DNA of 64,000 nt from an uncultured Ellagibacter sp. (GTDB lineage Bacteria; Actinomycetota; Coriobacteriia; Coriobacteriales; Eggerthellaceae): assembly GCF_934617235.1 (NCBI RefSeq), contig NZ_CAKTTZ010000003.1, forward strand, positions 27,385-91,384, given 5' to 3'. Made by a program: the position numbers and the translations under genes. Under the pieces are notes generated by a model. It was given only the letters and a program-made list of their open reading frames with translations, was not told the DNA's origin and ran no database searches. Shown in pieces: positions 1-8,739 of the stretch (its first letter is position 1; each line of letters begins with the position of its first letter).

Positions 1-202
1 CGATGTCGACCTTCAGGTCATCGGTGCAGCGCTTGATAGCGGCGGCGATTCCGGCGCGATCGTCCTTCACAATCATGTGCGTACGACATGCCCAACCCTG
101 CTCCTCAATCAGCGACTCAAGCGCGTCACCTGCGGTATCGCATTCGGGGCCGCGCGTATCGGAACAGGTGATGATAGCAAATACCGGTTTCTCAACACTC
201 AT
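1..202 (-). CDS. MoaB/Mog-type molybdopterin-binding protein, C-terminus outside window
   Basis: Only the first 67 codons are present; the gene runs off the left edge. The N-terminus carries a strand ending ITCSDTRGPECDTAG, typical of the MoaB/MogA molybdopterin-binding fold, where SD(T/S)R precedes a D(T/S)aG loop. This family adenylylates molybdopterin before MoeA inserts molybdate. The gene lies 57 bp downstream of moeA on the same strand, so the two probably form an operon. A weak purine stretch precedes the ATG at 202. MoaB and Mog cannot be separated on this fragment, so no symbol is given. Confidence 0.85.
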   Translation of the reverse strand, partial: MSVEKPVFAIITCSDTRGPECDTAGDALESLIEEQGWACRTHMIVKDDRAGIAAAIKRCTDDLKVDI

Positions 203-259
203 GGTTGCTTCCTTTCATCTTCCATTAGCACCTCTGTGGCGCGAAATCGTAGGGTTCTT

Positions 260-1513
260 CTAAATCAGCACTTCTTCGGAGACGTCGAGCAGGACGCAGT
301 CGATCATCGAGCCTGCCGCGCGAGACTCCAGCCCTTCGGGCATAATCGCCATGCAGTTGCTGCGCTGGATCGGCCCGAAAAGCCCCGAGCTCTGATTCTG
401 CGCAGGCGTGACCAGGTAGCCCTCGTCGTCCTTAGTGAGCGTCGCGCGCAAAAAGATGCGGCGCGGATCCTTCTTCTTGGTGTCCTGGGATAAGCGCGCG
501 CGAACAACGGGGCGGTTGAAGTGGCTATAGCCCTGCATCTTGCGCAGCGCCTGACGGACGATCATCTCGAAACCACAGTACGCCGCGGCCGGATTCCCGG
601 GAAGGCCGAACACAGGCGTGCCCTTCACCAGGCCGAACGTCTGCGCTTTGCCGGGACGCATGTTCACGGTGGTCATGAGCAGCTCGCCTGTGCCCTCCAC
701 CACCGGCTTGATGAAGTCGAAATCGCCGTTCGCAGCACCGCCGGTCGTAATCACGAAATCATAGGTTTCCACTGCATCGAGCACCGTCTTCTCAAGCGCC
801 TCGTACGTGTCCTCCACAATGGGAAGGATAGTGGGGATGCACCCAGCCGCCTTTGCACACGCCGCAATCGCAAGGCTGTTCGAGTTGCGGATCTTGCCGG
901 CAGAGGGAACCTCTGAGGGGTCGATGAGCTCCGACCCGGTTGCCGCAATGGCCACCTTCGGGCGACGATAGACCGGAACCTGCAGCACGCCGCACCCCGC
1001 AAGGAATCCGACGCCCGCCGAGGTGATGACCTCGCCCGCGCGCACGATAACCTCACCCGCATGGGCTTCCTCACCCGCCTCACGGATGTTGTTGCGCAGC
1101 TTGGTCGGCGCGGTGAAGGAAACGCGGCCGCCCGGCTTGCCATCACCCGACACGACGCCGACAATCTCGTATTTCACCACAGCATCCGCAGCATCGGGAA
1201 CCGGCGCGCCTGTCATGATGCGCACGCACTGGCCTGCCTCGATCGGCCCGTCGTAGACCTCGCCTGCGCCGATTTCCGCAATGACGTCGAGTTCCACCGG
1301 CACGTCCTCGCTCGCGTTCTCAAGCTCCGCCGCATGCACCGCGAAGCCGTCCATCGCCGAATGGGCGAAGGGCGCGATATCGATGTCACTCGCCAAATCA
1401 GCAGCCGACACGCGGCCCACCGCGTCGAGAACCTCAACCACCTCCGTTGAAAGCAGCACCACGTTCGCAAGGACGAGCGCTTGCGCTTCTTCCAGAGAAA
1501 TCATCTCTGCCAT
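260..1513 (-). CDS. moeA: Molybdopterin molybdenumtransferase MoeA
   Basis: This 417-residue cytosolic enzyme inserts molybdate into adenylylated molybdopterin in the last step of Moco synthesis. The MoeA landmarks are in order: HSAMDGFAV near residue 51, the molybdopterin-binding segment AATGSEL near 190, TTGGAANGDFD near 256 (usually TSGGVSVGDYD), MRPGKA near 285 and GLPGNPAA near 303. A longer in-frame start exists at 1564, but ATG 1513 follows AAAGGGG at good spacing and begins with the family-like MAEMISLEEA, so it is preferred. The upstream ORF would run through the enolase terminator. It heads an operon with the MoaB-type gene. Confidence 0.95.
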   Translation of the reverse strand: MAEMISLEEAQALVLANVVLLSTEVVEVLDAVGRVSAADLASDIDIAPFAHSAMDGFAVHAAELENASEDVPVELDVIAEIGAGEVYDGPIEAGQCVRIMTGAPVPDAADAVVKYEIVGVVSGDGKPGGRVSFTAPTKLRNNIREAGEEAHAGEVIVRAGEVITSAGVGFLAGCGVLQVPVYRRPKVAIAATGSELIDPSEVPSAGKIRNSNSLAIAACAKAAGCIPTILPIVEDTYEALEKTVLDAVETYDFVITTGGAANGDFDFIKPVVEGTGELLMTTVNMRPGKAQTFGLVKGTPVFGLPGNPAAAYCGFEMIVRQALRKMQGYSHFNRPVVRARLSQDTKKKDPRRIFLRATLTKDDEGYLVTPAQNQSSGLFGPIQRSNCMAIMPEGLESRAAGSMIDCVLLDVSEEVLI

Positions 1514-1528
1514 CGAATCCCCTTTCAC

Positions 1529-1562
1529 AAAAAACGCGCCGCCGCGAAAAGCGACGGCGCGC
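1529..1562 (-). terminator. Rho-independent terminator after eno
   Basis: Read on the minus strand, a GC-rich stem (CGCGCCGTCGC paired with GCGGCGGCGCG, with a G-T wobble) is closed by a TTTT-containing loop and followed by six T. It lies about 60 bp past the enolase stop and just before moeA, so it separates the two transcription units. Confidence 0.85.
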
Positions 1563-1622
1563 ACACGTTCGATGGCACCTATTATAGCGTTTCGGCTAGA
1601 AAGTCCACCGAGCGATTTCTTC

Positions 1623-2924
1623 TTACGCCTGCGGCACCTTGATGTTGTAGAACGCGGAAAGACCAGCGTATTCTGCCTGGTCGCCCAGCTCTTCTTCGAT
1701 GCGGAGAAGCTGGTTGTACTTCGCGACGCGATCGCTTCGGCACGGCGCGCCGGTCTTGATCTGGCCGGTGTTGCACGCGACGGCCAAGTCGGCGATGGTC
1801 GTGTCCTCCGTCTCGCCCGAGCGATGGCTCATGACGCACGCATAGCCTGCGCGCTTCGCCATCTCGATCGCCTCGAGCGTCTCGGTGAGGCTGCCGATCT
1901 GGTTCACCTTGATAAGAATCGCGTTCGCGCAACCAAGCTGGATGCCCTTCGCAAGGCGCTTGGAATTCGTGACGAACAGGTCGTCGCCGACGAGCTGCAC
2001 CTTGTCGCCGATGCGGTCGGTCAGTGCCTTCCAGCCATCCCAATCCTCCTCGGCCATGCCGTCTTCGATCGAGATGATGGGGTACTTCTCAACGAGCGCG
2101 GCCCAGTAATCGACCATCTCGACGCTCGTGAGCTCGCGGCCTTCGCCCTTAAGCTCATATTTGCCCGTCTCGGCGTTGTAGAACTCGGTGGAAGCCGGAT
2201 CCATCGCGAACATGATGTCGACACCCGGCTTGTAACCTGCGGCCTCGCATGCGCGAACGATGTACTCGAGCGGTTCCTCGTTGGTGGTGAAGTTCGGAGC
2301 GAAACCGCCCTCGTCGCCCACGCCACCGCCAAGACCCGCCTCGTGCAGGACCTTCTTGAGCGTGTGGTAGATCTCCGCGCACCAGCGCAGCGCCTCGGCG
2401 AACGTGGGGGCGCCGACCGGCATGATCATGAATTCCTGGAAGTCGACGTTATTGTCAGCGTGCACGCCGCCGTTCAGGATATTCATCATCGGCGTGGGAA
2501 GCACATGCGCCCCGATGCCACCGACGTACTTGTAAAGCGGAAGCTGCGCGGATTCGGCAGCAGCCTTAGCGCAGGCGAGAGATGCGCCCAAGATGGCGTT
2601 CGCGCCAAGTGCGCCCTTGTTGTCGGTGCCGTCGATCTCGAGCATCGTCGCGTCGATGGCGCGCTGATCCTCGGCCTCGAAGCCGATAAGAGCCTCGGCG
2701 ATTTCCTCGTTGACATGGGCCACGGCGTCCTGAACGCCCTTGCCCATATAACGATGCGTGTCGCAATCGCGCAGCTCGACAGCCTCGAATGCGCCCGTCG
2801 ACGCACCGGAGGGAACCGCAGCGCGACCGAACGAGCCATCGTCGAGCGCCACTTCAACCTCAACCGTCGGGTTTCCGCGAGAGTCGAGAACCTCACGCCC
2901 GAATACGTCGATGATCATGCCCAT
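1623..2924 (-). CDS. eno: Enolase (phosphopyruvate hydratase)
   Basis: A 433-residue glycolytic enzyme that interconverts 2-phosphoglycerate and phosphoenolpyruvate, at the usual family length. It shows the N-terminal DSRGNPTVEVEV, the acid/base region VGDEGGFAPN, metal ligands in the IEDG and VGDDLFVTN segments, the catalytic lysine in KVNQIGSLTE and the signature MSHRSGETEDTTIADL. An open frame extends upstream to 3158, but ATG 2924 is preceded by GGGAGG at seven bases and matches family N-termini (MGMIIDVFGREVLDS). A TATAGT -10-like hexamer lies at 2991-2996. It is transcribed alone and ends at the terminator at 1529-1562. Confidence 0.98.
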   Translation of the reverse strand: MGMIIDVFGREVLDSRGNPTVEVEVALDDGSFGRAAVPSGASTGAFEAVELRDCDTHRYMGKGVQDAVAHVNEEIAEALIGFEAEDQRAIDATMLEIDGTDNKGALGANAILGASLACAKAAAESAQLPLYKYVGGIGAHVLPTPMMNILNGGVHADNNVDFQEFMIMPVGAPTFAEALRWCAEIYHTLKKVLHEAGLGGGVGDEGGFAPNFTTNEEPLEYIVRACEAAGYKPGVDIMFAMDPASTEFYNAETGKYELKGEGRELTSVEMVDYWAALVEKYPIISIEDGMAEEDWDGWKALTDRIGDKVQLVGDDLFVTNSKRLAKGIQLGCANAILIKVNQIGSLTETLEAIEMAKRAGYACVMSHRSGETEDTTIADLAVACNTGQIKTGAPCRSDRVAKYNQLLRIEEELGDQAEYAGLSAFYNIKVPQA

Positions 2925-3082
2925 GCAAAACCTCCCTGAAGGATTCTTTTCGTTCGACCGACGCAAACGCGGCCGAAACCTAACAGGGAAACTATACCAC
3001 TTCGCCCGCACGCCACCGCGATGCCCACGCCCGATGCGCCATCTTGATGCGCCTGCGGGGTGTATGTGGGCCGAGCAGCGAG

Positions 3083-3937
3083 TTAGAAGAAGATGGCGAG
3101 AAGCGCGCACGCCGCAACGCCGAGAACGATCAGCACCGCGCCGCGCACTCCCAGGCACGATTCCACGAGAGCGCTACGACGCCCAGCTTCGGTTGGAGCC
3201 CCGTAGCATCGCGCGTCCATGGCAGATGCCAGGCGATCCGCGCGCCGAAAGAGAGCCACGAAGAGGGCCACGAACACGCGCTCCCAAGCGCGCAAGGTCT
3301 CAGTGATACCCGCACCGGAAAAACGTGCGCACCGCGACCATTGCGCATCGTGGACCTGGCACAATTCCTCAGCCGTCACAGGAATGAAGCGAAGCGCAAT
3401 CGAGAGCGCGCATGCGGCATCGTCAACGGGAAGAGGGGTTCGTTTGAGGGACGCCATAAAGCTCGACGCCGCGTTCATCATCTCCGTCGAAGTCGTTGTG
3501 AAGCTCACAAGCAGGCTCGCGTACACCAAAAGCACGACGCGCAACGCGTTAAACGACCCTTTGGCGAAACCGACAGGAACAAAACCAAACGACCCCACAA
3601 GGGCGATCGGGTCGAAGGCCGAAAGCGGTCCCGCCATGGACAGCTCCGAGCCCGATAGGGATATCGGCAACGACACATCCCAGGAAAAAGAGCAAAACGC
3701 GATAGCAACAGCGACCAGCACGTACGTCGGCACGGCAAGAATGAAAACGCCCCTGAAGGGAACGCGACTTACCGCATGCGCAAGCGCGTAAATCACTGCG
3801 ACGATCGCAAGGCCCGTCCAAGTTTCAAGCAGAAACAGCGTGATGGAATACGCAAGCAAGAGCGCAATCTTCACGCGTGGATCAGCGCGATGGAGAAGCG
3901 ATGTCCCGAAATGATATGTCTTCACAGCTAAATGCAC
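3083..3937 (-). CDS. EcfT-type transmembrane subunit of an energy-coupling factor transporter
   Basis: A hydrophobic protein of about 284 residues with several membrane helices (LLLAYSITLFLLE, AVPTYVLVAVAIAF) and a cytoplasmic region containing MDARCYG, which matches the Ala-Arg motif EcfT uses to contact the ATPase subunits. EcfT proteins couple EcfA ATPases to vitamin- or metal-binding S components. The gene sits just after rplQ, where many Gram-positives carry ecfA1-ecfA2-ecfT, but no ATPase gene is present and a terminator separates it from rplQ. The start is uncertain: GTG 3937 or GTG 3925, neither with a good RBS. Confidence 0.8.
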   Translation of the reverse strand: MHLAVKTYHFGTSLLHRADPRVKIALLLAYSITLFLLETWTGLAIVAVIYALAHAVSRVPFRGVFILAVPTYVLVAVAIAFCSFSWDVSLPISLSGSELSMAGPLSAFDPIALVGSFGFVPVGFAKGSFNALRVVLLVYASLLVSFTTTSTEMMNAASSFMASLKRTPLPVDDAACALSIALRFIPVTAEELCQVHDAQWSRCARFSGAGITETLRAWERVFVALFVALFRRADRLASAMDARCYGAPTEAGRRSALVESCLGVRGAVLIVLGVAACALLAIFF

Positions 3938-3991
3938 CCATGCAGTATACCGAGCAATAGCCTTAAGGACGCATCACTTCGGGCCAAATGC

Positions 3992-4025
3992 AAAAAGAGA
4001 GCCGAGGCGTATCGCCCCGACTCTC
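3992..4025 (-). terminator. Rho-independent terminator after rplQ
   Basis: On the minus strand, GAGAGTCGGGGCG pairs with CGCCTCGGCTCTC around a three-base loop and is followed by five T. It closes the infA-rplQ operon before the EcfT gene. Confidence 0.85.
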
Positions 4026-4048
4026 TTCAAATCCCATAGGGGGAAAGA

Positions 4049-4618
4049 CTATTCAGCCTTCTCCTCGGTTGCAGCTTCCTCAGCAGGAGCAGCTTCCTCA
4101 GCTGCTGCCTCCTCGACGGGAGCAGCCTCTTCGGCAACTTCCTCAGCGGGGGCCTCTTCAGCCTTCGCTTCCTCAGCAGCCTCGACCTTCTTCGGAGCAA
4201 CCTTCTTGGCAGCCTTCGCAGCCGGCTTCTCCTCGGTCTTCGCCTTCTTGGCGACAGGCTCAGTGCACAGCTCCATGATGACCATGGGAGCATTGTCGCC
4301 CTTGCGGAAGCCCAGCTTCATAATGCGGGTGTAACCGCCCTGGCGATCGGCGAACAGACCCTGCTCGACCTTCTCGAAGATCTCGCGAACGAGCTCTTTG
4401 TCGTTGCCAAGAGCAGCGATGGCGAGACGACGGGAATGCAGGTCGCCCTTCTTCGCCCAGGTGATGATTTTGTCGACGTCAGGACGAATCTCCTTGGCGC
4501 GCGACTCGACCGTCTTGATGCGGTCGTTCAGGAAAAGGGCTTTAACAAGGCTGCGCTTCATAGCCTTAGTGTGGCTCCAATCGGTGCCGAGCTTGCGCCC
4601 CTTCTTGTTGTGTCTCAT
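4049..4618 (-). CDS. rplQ: 50S ribosomal protein L17 with acidic C-terminal tail
   Basis: The first 120 residues or so are a standard bL17 (MRHNKKGRKLGTDWSHTKAM start, KEIRPDVDKIITWAKKGD), which sits near the peptide exit tunnel. They are followed by a Lys-rich stretch and a tail of about 50 residues made almost only of Ala and Glu (repeats like AEEAPAEE). The total of 189 residues is well above the roughly 120-residue bacterial core; extended tails are known in actinobacterial L17. It is last in the ribosomal operon, 12 bp after rpoA. Confidence 0.97.
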   Translation of the reverse strand: MRHNKKGRKLGTDWSHTKAMKRSLVKALFLNDRIKTVESRAKEIRPDVDKIITWAKKGDLHSRRLAIAALGNDKELVREIFEKVEQGLFADRQGGYTRIMKLGFRKGDNAPMVIMELCTEPVAKKAKTEEKPAAKAAKKVAPKKVEAAEEAKAEEAPAEEVAEEAAPVEEAAAEEAAPAEEAATEEKAE

Positions 4619-4630
4619 GATCTCGGTCTC

Positions 4631-5581
4631 CTATTGCTTCAAATTGAGGTCCATGGAAATGAGTTTGTCCTTCACTTCCTCGATGGACTTCGCACCAAAG
4701 TTCCTGATGTTCAGCAGGTCGTTCTCGGAGAACTCGACGAGCTGGCGGACGGAATGAATGCCAGCGCGCTTCAAGCAGTTGTAGGAGCGGACGGAGAGGT
4801 CCAGATCCTCAATCTGCTTGTCAAGCTCAGCATTAGACTCCTGGCCTTCGGGGGCGAAGATGGAGGGAGCTTCCTCCCCTTCTTCTTCGTCGGTGTTCGA
4901 AAGGCTCAGGAACGCGCCCATATACTGGTTCACGATGTTCGCAGCACGGCACACGGCCTCAGTCGGGGCGATGCTACCGTCGGTCTCGACCTCGAGAACG
5001 AGCTTGTCGTAGTCGGTGCGCTGACCAACGCGCGTGTCGGTCACGTTCAGCGTGCAGCGACGAACCGGGGAGAACAGCGAGTCGACATGGATGACCCCGA
5101 TGGGATCCTCCGTGCGCTTGTTGCGCTCAGCGGAAACGTAGCCACGGCCGACGCCGATGCGGATCGTCATGTCGAGCGTGCCGCCGTCGGCGACCGTCGC
5201 GATGACGTGCTCGGGGTTCACCAGCGTGAACTCGGTCGGGACATCAAGGTCGGCGCCGGTCACCGTGCACGGGCCTTCGGCCAGCACGTGAGCGGTTGCC
5301 TCGGTGATGTCGTCGTTGAGAGCCGAGAAAACAAGGCCCTTCACGTTCAGGACGATATCGGTGATGTCCTCGATGACGCCTTCAGCAGTGGTGAACTCAT
5401 GCTGCACGCCCTCGATCTGGATGGCAGTCGCTTTCGCGCCGTCAAGCGAGGAGAGCAGCACGCGACGCAGGCTGTTGCCAAGAGTATGGCCATAACCGCG
5501 CTCGAGAGGCTCGACGATGTAACGAGCCACCGTGTCGTTGACTTCTTCCGTTGTTACAGTAGGCCTCATGAACTCTGTCAT
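4631..5581 (-). CDS. rpoA: DNA-directed RNA polymerase alpha subunit
   Basis: This 316-residue subunit dimerises to nucleate RNA polymerase assembly. The N-terminal domain has PLERGYGHTLGNSLRRVLLSS near residue 27. The C-terminal domain (about 240-316) has LDLSVRSYNCLKRAGIHSV and LLNIRNFGAKSIEEVK, which bind activators and UP elements. Its length is normal, and it lies between rpsD and rplQ as in most Gram-positive ribosomal operons. Confidence 0.98.
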   Translation of the reverse strand: MTEFMRPTVTTEEVNDTVARYIVEPLERGYGHTLGNSLRRVLLSSLDGAKATAIQIEGVQHEFTTAEGVIEDITDIVLNVKGLVFSALNDDITEATAHVLAEGPCTVTGADLDVPTEFTLVNPEHVIATVADGGTLDMTIRIGVGRGYVSAERNKRTEDPIGVIHVDSLFSPVRRCTLNVTDTRVGQRTDYDKLVLEVETDGSIAPTEAVCRAANIVNQYMGAFLSLSNTDEEEGEEAPSIFAPEGQESNAELDKQIEDLDLSVRSYNCLKRAGIHSVRQLVEFSENDLLNIRNFGAKSIEEVKDKLISMDLNLKQ

Positions 5582-5610
5582 GTTTTAAAAGCCTCCTTAC
5601 TATGCTGCGA

Positions 5611-6207
5611 TTACTTCGAGTAAAGTTCGACAATAAGCTGTTCGTTAATGTCCAAATCGATTTGATCGCGCTGCGGAAGAGCCAAAACGTTGCCCTGGAG
5701 TTTCTCGATGTCGACCTCGAGCCAAGCAGGAACCTCGAAACGAGCGTTGGAAACGAGAGCGCTCTTGATCACGAGGAGTTCCTTGGATTTCGGAGCCACG
5801 GAAACGACGTCGCCGGCCTTCACGCGGTAGGAAGGAACGTCAACACGACGACCGTTGACCATGATGTGGCCGTGGGTGACGATCTGACGAGCTTCCTTGC
5901 GGGTACGGGCAAAGCCGAGGCGGAAGATGACGCTGTCGAGACGGGACTCGAGGATGCGCATCAGGTTCTCACCGGTGATGCCCGGCATGGCCTTCGCCTT
6001 CTCGAAGTAGCCATGGAACTGCTTCTCGAGAACGCCGTAGATGAACTTCACCTTCTGCTTCTCGCGCAGCTGCATGCCGTACTCGGATTCCTTGCGACGA
6101 CGCTTGGGCTCGCGCTTGGAGGTTTTAGAGCTGCTGTACCCCAGCACAACGGGATCAAGGCCCAGCTGGCGGCAGCGCTTAAGAACCGGAGTTCTGTTAA
6201 TTGCCAT
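5611..6207 (-). CDS. rpsD: 30S ribosomal protein S4
   Basis: A 198-residue uS4 that binds 16S rRNA early in 30S assembly. The N-terminal region (residues 1-40) lacks the four-Cys zinc site and has a single Cys, so it is the zinc-independent type. The S4 RNA-binding domain follows (NLMRILESRLDSVIFRLGFA, VTHGHIMVNGRRVDVPSY). It sits 30 bp upstream of rpoA, the common arrangement. Confidence 0.98.
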   Translation of the reverse strand: MAINRTPVLKRCRQLGLDPVVLGYSSSKTSKREPKRRRKESEYGMQLREKQKVKFIYGVLEKQFHGYFEKAKAMPGITGENLMRILESRLDSVIFRLGFARTRKEARQIVTHGHIMVNGRRVDVPSYRVKAGDVVSVAPKSKELLVIKSALVSNARFEVPAWLEVDIEKLQGNVLALPQRDQIDLDINEQLIVELYSK

Positions 6208-6226
6208 GGTTATATGATCCTTTCAA

Positions 6227-6625
6227 CTACACGCGACGACGCTTGCACGGACGGCAACCGTTGTGCGGGATGGGGGTGCAATCCTGGATGCTCGCGATTT
6301 CGAGGCCAGCTGCCTGCAGGGAGCGGATTGCGGTCTCGCGACCGGAACCGGGGCCCTTCACGTAGACGGCAACCTTCTTGAGGCCATGCTCCATCGCGGT
6401 CTTGGCAGCAGCTTCCGCAGCCATCTGCGCCGCAAACGGCGTGGACTTGCGGGAGCCCTTGAAGCCGACGGTGCCGGCGGACTGCCAGGAGATCACATTG
6501 CCCTGAGGATCGGTGATGCTCACGATAGTGTTGTTGAACGTGGATTTGATATGTGCGGCGCCAACGGCAATGTTCTTGCGCTCGGAGCGCTTGATGCGCG
6601 CACGCACTTGTTTCTTAGCTGCCAC
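6227..6625 (-). CDS. rpsK: 30S ribosomal protein S11
   Basis: A 132-residue uS11 of the 30S platform. Family segments include HIKSTFNNTIVSITDPQGN near residue 25 and the C-terminal PHNGCRPCKRRRV. The length is normal, and the gene lies 12 bp after rpsM in the same operon. Confidence 0.98.
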   Translation of the reverse strand: MAAKKQVRARIKRSERKNIAVGAAHIKSTFNNTIVSITDPQGNVISWQSAGTVGFKGSRKSTPFAAQMAAEAAAKTAMEHGLKKVAVYVKGPGSGRETAIRSLQAAGLEIASIQDCTPIPHNGCRPCKRRRV

Positions 6626-6637
6626 TTATCTGCTCCC

Positions 6638-7006
6638 TTACTTCTTCTTGCCGCCGATTTGCTTACGCGGGCCCTTGCGGGTGCGTGCATTGGTGTGGGT
6701 ACGCTGACCGCGAACGGGCAGACCCTTGCGGTGACGAAGGCCACGGTAGCAGCCGATTTCCATGAGGCGCTTCACGTTCTGGGAAACTTCGCGGTGCAGG
6801 TCGCCCTCAACCGTGAGGTTCTCCTGGATGTAATCGCGAAGCTTGCCGAGATCCTCTTCGGAGAGGTCCTTCACGCGGATATCCGGGTTCACGCCGGTTT
6901 CCGCGAGGATCTTCTTGGAGGTGGTGAGGCCAATGCCGTAGATGTAGGTCAAGCCGACTTCAATGCGCTTATCGCGAGGAAGGTCGACACCAACGAGACG
7001 TGCCAT
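6638..7006 (-). CDS. rpsM: 30S ribosomal protein S13
   Basis: A 122-residue uS13 of the 30S head, which contacts P-site tRNA and bridges to the 50S. It begins MARLVGVDLPRDKRIEVGLT, has the helix-two-turn-helix YIYGIGLTTSKKIL, and ends with the basic tail GQRTHTNARTRKGPRKQ. It lies immediately downstream of rpmJ. Confidence 0.98.
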   Translation of the reverse strand: MARLVGVDLPRDKRIEVGLTYIYGIGLTTSKKILAETGVNPDIRVKDLSEEDLGKLRDYIQENLTVEGDLHREVSQNVKRLMEIGCYRGLRHRKGLPVRGQRTHTNARTRKGPRKQIGGKKK

Positions 7007-7029
7007 AGGTTAATTCCCCTTCTTTCTTC

Positions 7030-7143
7030 CTAGCCCTGACGCTGCTTATGACGAGGGTTCTCGCAGATGACGAGGACCTTGCCATGGCGTCGGATGATTT
7101 TGCACTTGTCGCACATTTTCTTGACCGAAGGACGTACCTTCAT
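7030..7143 (-). CDS. rpmJ: 50S ribosomal protein L36
   Basis: A 37-residue protein that begins MKVRPSVKKMCDKCK and ends NPRHKQRQG. The Cys-Cys-Cys-His zinc ribbon (CDKC, then C and H in CENPRH) makes this the zinc-binding form. The length and the infA-rpmJ-rpsM order are standard. It is easily missed because of its size. Confidence 0.97.
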   Translation of the reverse strand: MKVRPSVKKMCDKCKIIRRHGKVLVICENPRHKQRQG

Positions 7144-7242
7144 TTCTCAATTCCTTTCGGTTATGCGTTCTCTTCTATATACAAACGTCCAGCCGCAGAC
7201 GTTATTGCCGAAATTCGGCGGAGAAACCCGAGGTTCCCTTCC

Positions 7243-7461
7243 CTACTTGAAGCGGTACGTGATGCGCCCGCGATTCAAGTCGTAGACGGACAACTCGACC
7301 GTGACTTTATCTCCCGGAAGGATCTTGATGTAATGCATGCGCATCTTTCCGGAAATGTGGGCCAGGATCTCGTGGCCGTTCTCGAGCTCGACCTTGAACA
7401 TTGCATTCGGCAACGCTTCAAGGACCGTGCCCTCAAGCTCGATGACATCTTGTTTCGCCAA
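7243..7461 (-). CDS. infA: Translation initiation factor IF-1
   Basis: A 72-residue OB-fold protein that occupies the 30S A site during initiation. It begins AKQDVIELEGTVLEALPNA and contains HISGKMRMHYIKILPGDKV, matching the family from end to end. The start is TTG at 7461, chosen because the family N-terminus aligns there and AGGAGA lies nine bases upstream; no ATG is available. It is the first gene of the ribosomal operon. The 295 bp upstream hold no recognisable gene, and I could not identify a convincing promoter there. Confidence 0.97.
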   Translation of the reverse strand: MAKQDVIELEGTVLEALPNAMFKVELENGHEILAHISGKMRMHYIKILPGDKVTVELSVYDLNRGRITYRFK

Positions 7462-7756
7462 CTGTGCTCTCCTCTTAATGTGGACTTAAGACAGCAACAC
7501 GAGATGATATCAAACATATGAAGTTGAGTGGGAGAATTGAGCGTAAAAGCACACAAAACCAACAAACCTGTGGTTTTCGAAATACCTGCTTGCCAGGCCC
7601 GCGGTCATGCCGCGCGATTGTCGCTCCGCTTTATCCGGAGTGGAATCGCCAGGTATTCGCGCTTTCGCGAAGCGCAGCCGCCTTGTCGGCTTTTGTTGAC
7701 TGATGCCAGCTTGCTCGCGATGGCCCCAGTCGAGTGCTGCTTTGGTGCATCCATAA

Positions 7757-7830
7757 TGGCTGGGGTACCAGGATTCGAACCTAGATAGCTGGTACCAAAA
7801 ACCAGAGTCCTGCCGTTGGACGATACCCCA
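7757..7830 (-). tRNA. tRNA-Gln (anticodon TTG)
   Basis: A 74-nt cloverleaf with an encoded CCA. The acceptor arm TGGGGTA pairs with TACCCCA, the anticodon arm CTGGT/ACCAG presents TTG, and the T arm contains GGTTCGAATCC. It lies 44 bp after tRNA-Lys on the same strand, probably co-transcribed with it. Confidence 0.95.
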
Positions 7831-7874
7831 GTCTGGATTGGTGCAGACCCAAAGCAGGTCTTACGGAATCGGAA

Positions 7875-7950
7875 TGGTGGGCCGTCGGGGATTCGAACCC
7901 CGGGCCTTGGGATTAAAAGTCCCCTGCTCTGCCAACTGAGCTAACGGCCC
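7875..7950 (-). tRNA. tRNA-Lys (anticodon TTT)
   Basis: A 76-nt cloverleaf with an encoded CCA. The acceptor arm GGGCCGT pairs with ACGGCCC, the D arm contains AGCTCAGTTGG, the anticodon loop CTTTTAA gives TTT, and the T arm is GGGGTTCGAATCCCC. Confidence 0.96.
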
Positions 7951-7974
7951 TCTTATCCAATAGCGCAACTGTAT

Positions 7975-8003
7975 ATGCTAGCGTTCGAGGCGAGCCTCGT
8001 CAA
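7975..8003 (-). promoter_or_regulatory. Promoter of the tRNA-Lys/tRNA-Gln unit
   Basis: On the minus strand, TTGACG (7998-8003) and TAGCAT (7975-7980) are separated by exactly 17 bp, with the tRNA 5' end 24 bp beyond the -10. The -10 overlaps one arm of a perfect 10-bp inverted repeat, GCTAGCGTTC (7977-7986) with GAACGCTAGC (8098-8107). The second arm covers the xpt stop codon. Confidence 0.7.
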
Positions 8004-8102
8004 GGAAAAAGTTAGCAATTCCGCGACGAGGGGGGCGCAGGGCGCGAAGGAACCTGAGAAGTCAAGGAGCCAAAGCCGCCCAAGGGCCCAAATCCCAGAA
8101 CG

Positions 8103-8681
8103 CTAGCGGAAGATGACTTCGCCGGTGTTGGGGTCCATCGATTCGAGAATCGCAAGCGACTCCAGGTGATAACCCTGCTCGCGCAGCTTGTCGCCGCCGT
8201 GCTGGAAGCCCTTTTCCACCGCGATGCCGATGCCCTCGATAGTGGCACCTGATTCCTTCACGAGCTCGATCAGGCCCGTGAGCGCGCAACCGTTGGCCAA
8301 AAAGTCGTCGATGATAAGCACATGGTCATCAGGGCTTAAGAACTTCTTCGAGACGATGACGTCGAAGATGCGCCCATGGGTGAACGACTGGATTTTGGTG
8401 GAGTACATCTCGCCGTCGAGGTTGATGGACTGAGCCTTCTTCGCGAACACGACGGGCACGTTGCCGAAGTGACGCGCGACCAAGCACGCGATGCCGATGC
8501 CCGACGCCTCGATCGTGAGGATCTTGTTCACGGGTGCACCCGCGAACAGCCGGGCGAACTCCGCGCCCATCTCGTCGATCAGGTTGACGTCGATCTGGTG
8601 GTTGAGGAAGCTATCGACCTTCAGCACGCCTTCCGACTTGACGACGCCATCACACTTGATGCGTTCTTCCAAAAGCTTCAT
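8103..8681 (-). CDS. xpt: Xanthine phosphoribosyltransferase
   Basis: A 192-residue purine salvage enzyme that makes XMP from xanthine and PRPP. It starts MKLLEERIKCDGVVKSEGVL, typical of Xpt, with NHQIDVNLIDEMG near residue 28. The PRPP-binding loop appears as VLIIDDFLANGCAL near residue 120. ATG 8681 follows AAAGGG. The frame stays open far upstream, but that part overlaps the metal exporter on the same strand and is not Xpt-like. The roughly 60-bp leader is too short for a purine riboswitch. Confidence 0.93.
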   Translation of the reverse strand: MKLLEERIKCDGVVKSEGVLKVDSFLNHQIDVNLIDEMGAEFARLFAGAPVNKILTIEASGIGIACLVARHFGNVPVVFAKKAQSINLDGEMYSTKIQSFTHGRIFDVIVSKKFLSPDDHVLIIDDFLANGCALTGLIELVKESGATIEGIGIAVEKGFQHGGDKLREQGYHLESLAILESMDPNTGEVIFR

Positions 8682-8739
8682 TCCGTGCCCTTTCGTGCGC
8701 TTCCGAACCAATGAATCTGCGCGAAACAGTGTAGCAGAA

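Noticed and set aside
1514..1564. Longer start for moeA
   Set aside because: The extension crosses the enolase terminator, lacks a ribosome-binding site and is not conserved-looking.
7462..7756. Coding frames of 61-96 codons upstream of infA
   Set aside because: They start and end arbitrarily around the tRNA and infA leader, have no ribosome-binding sites and show no protein-like composition.
8682..8739. Purine riboswitch before xpt
   Set aside because: Only about 60 bases separate xpt from the upstream gene, and no three-way-junction core can be drawn.
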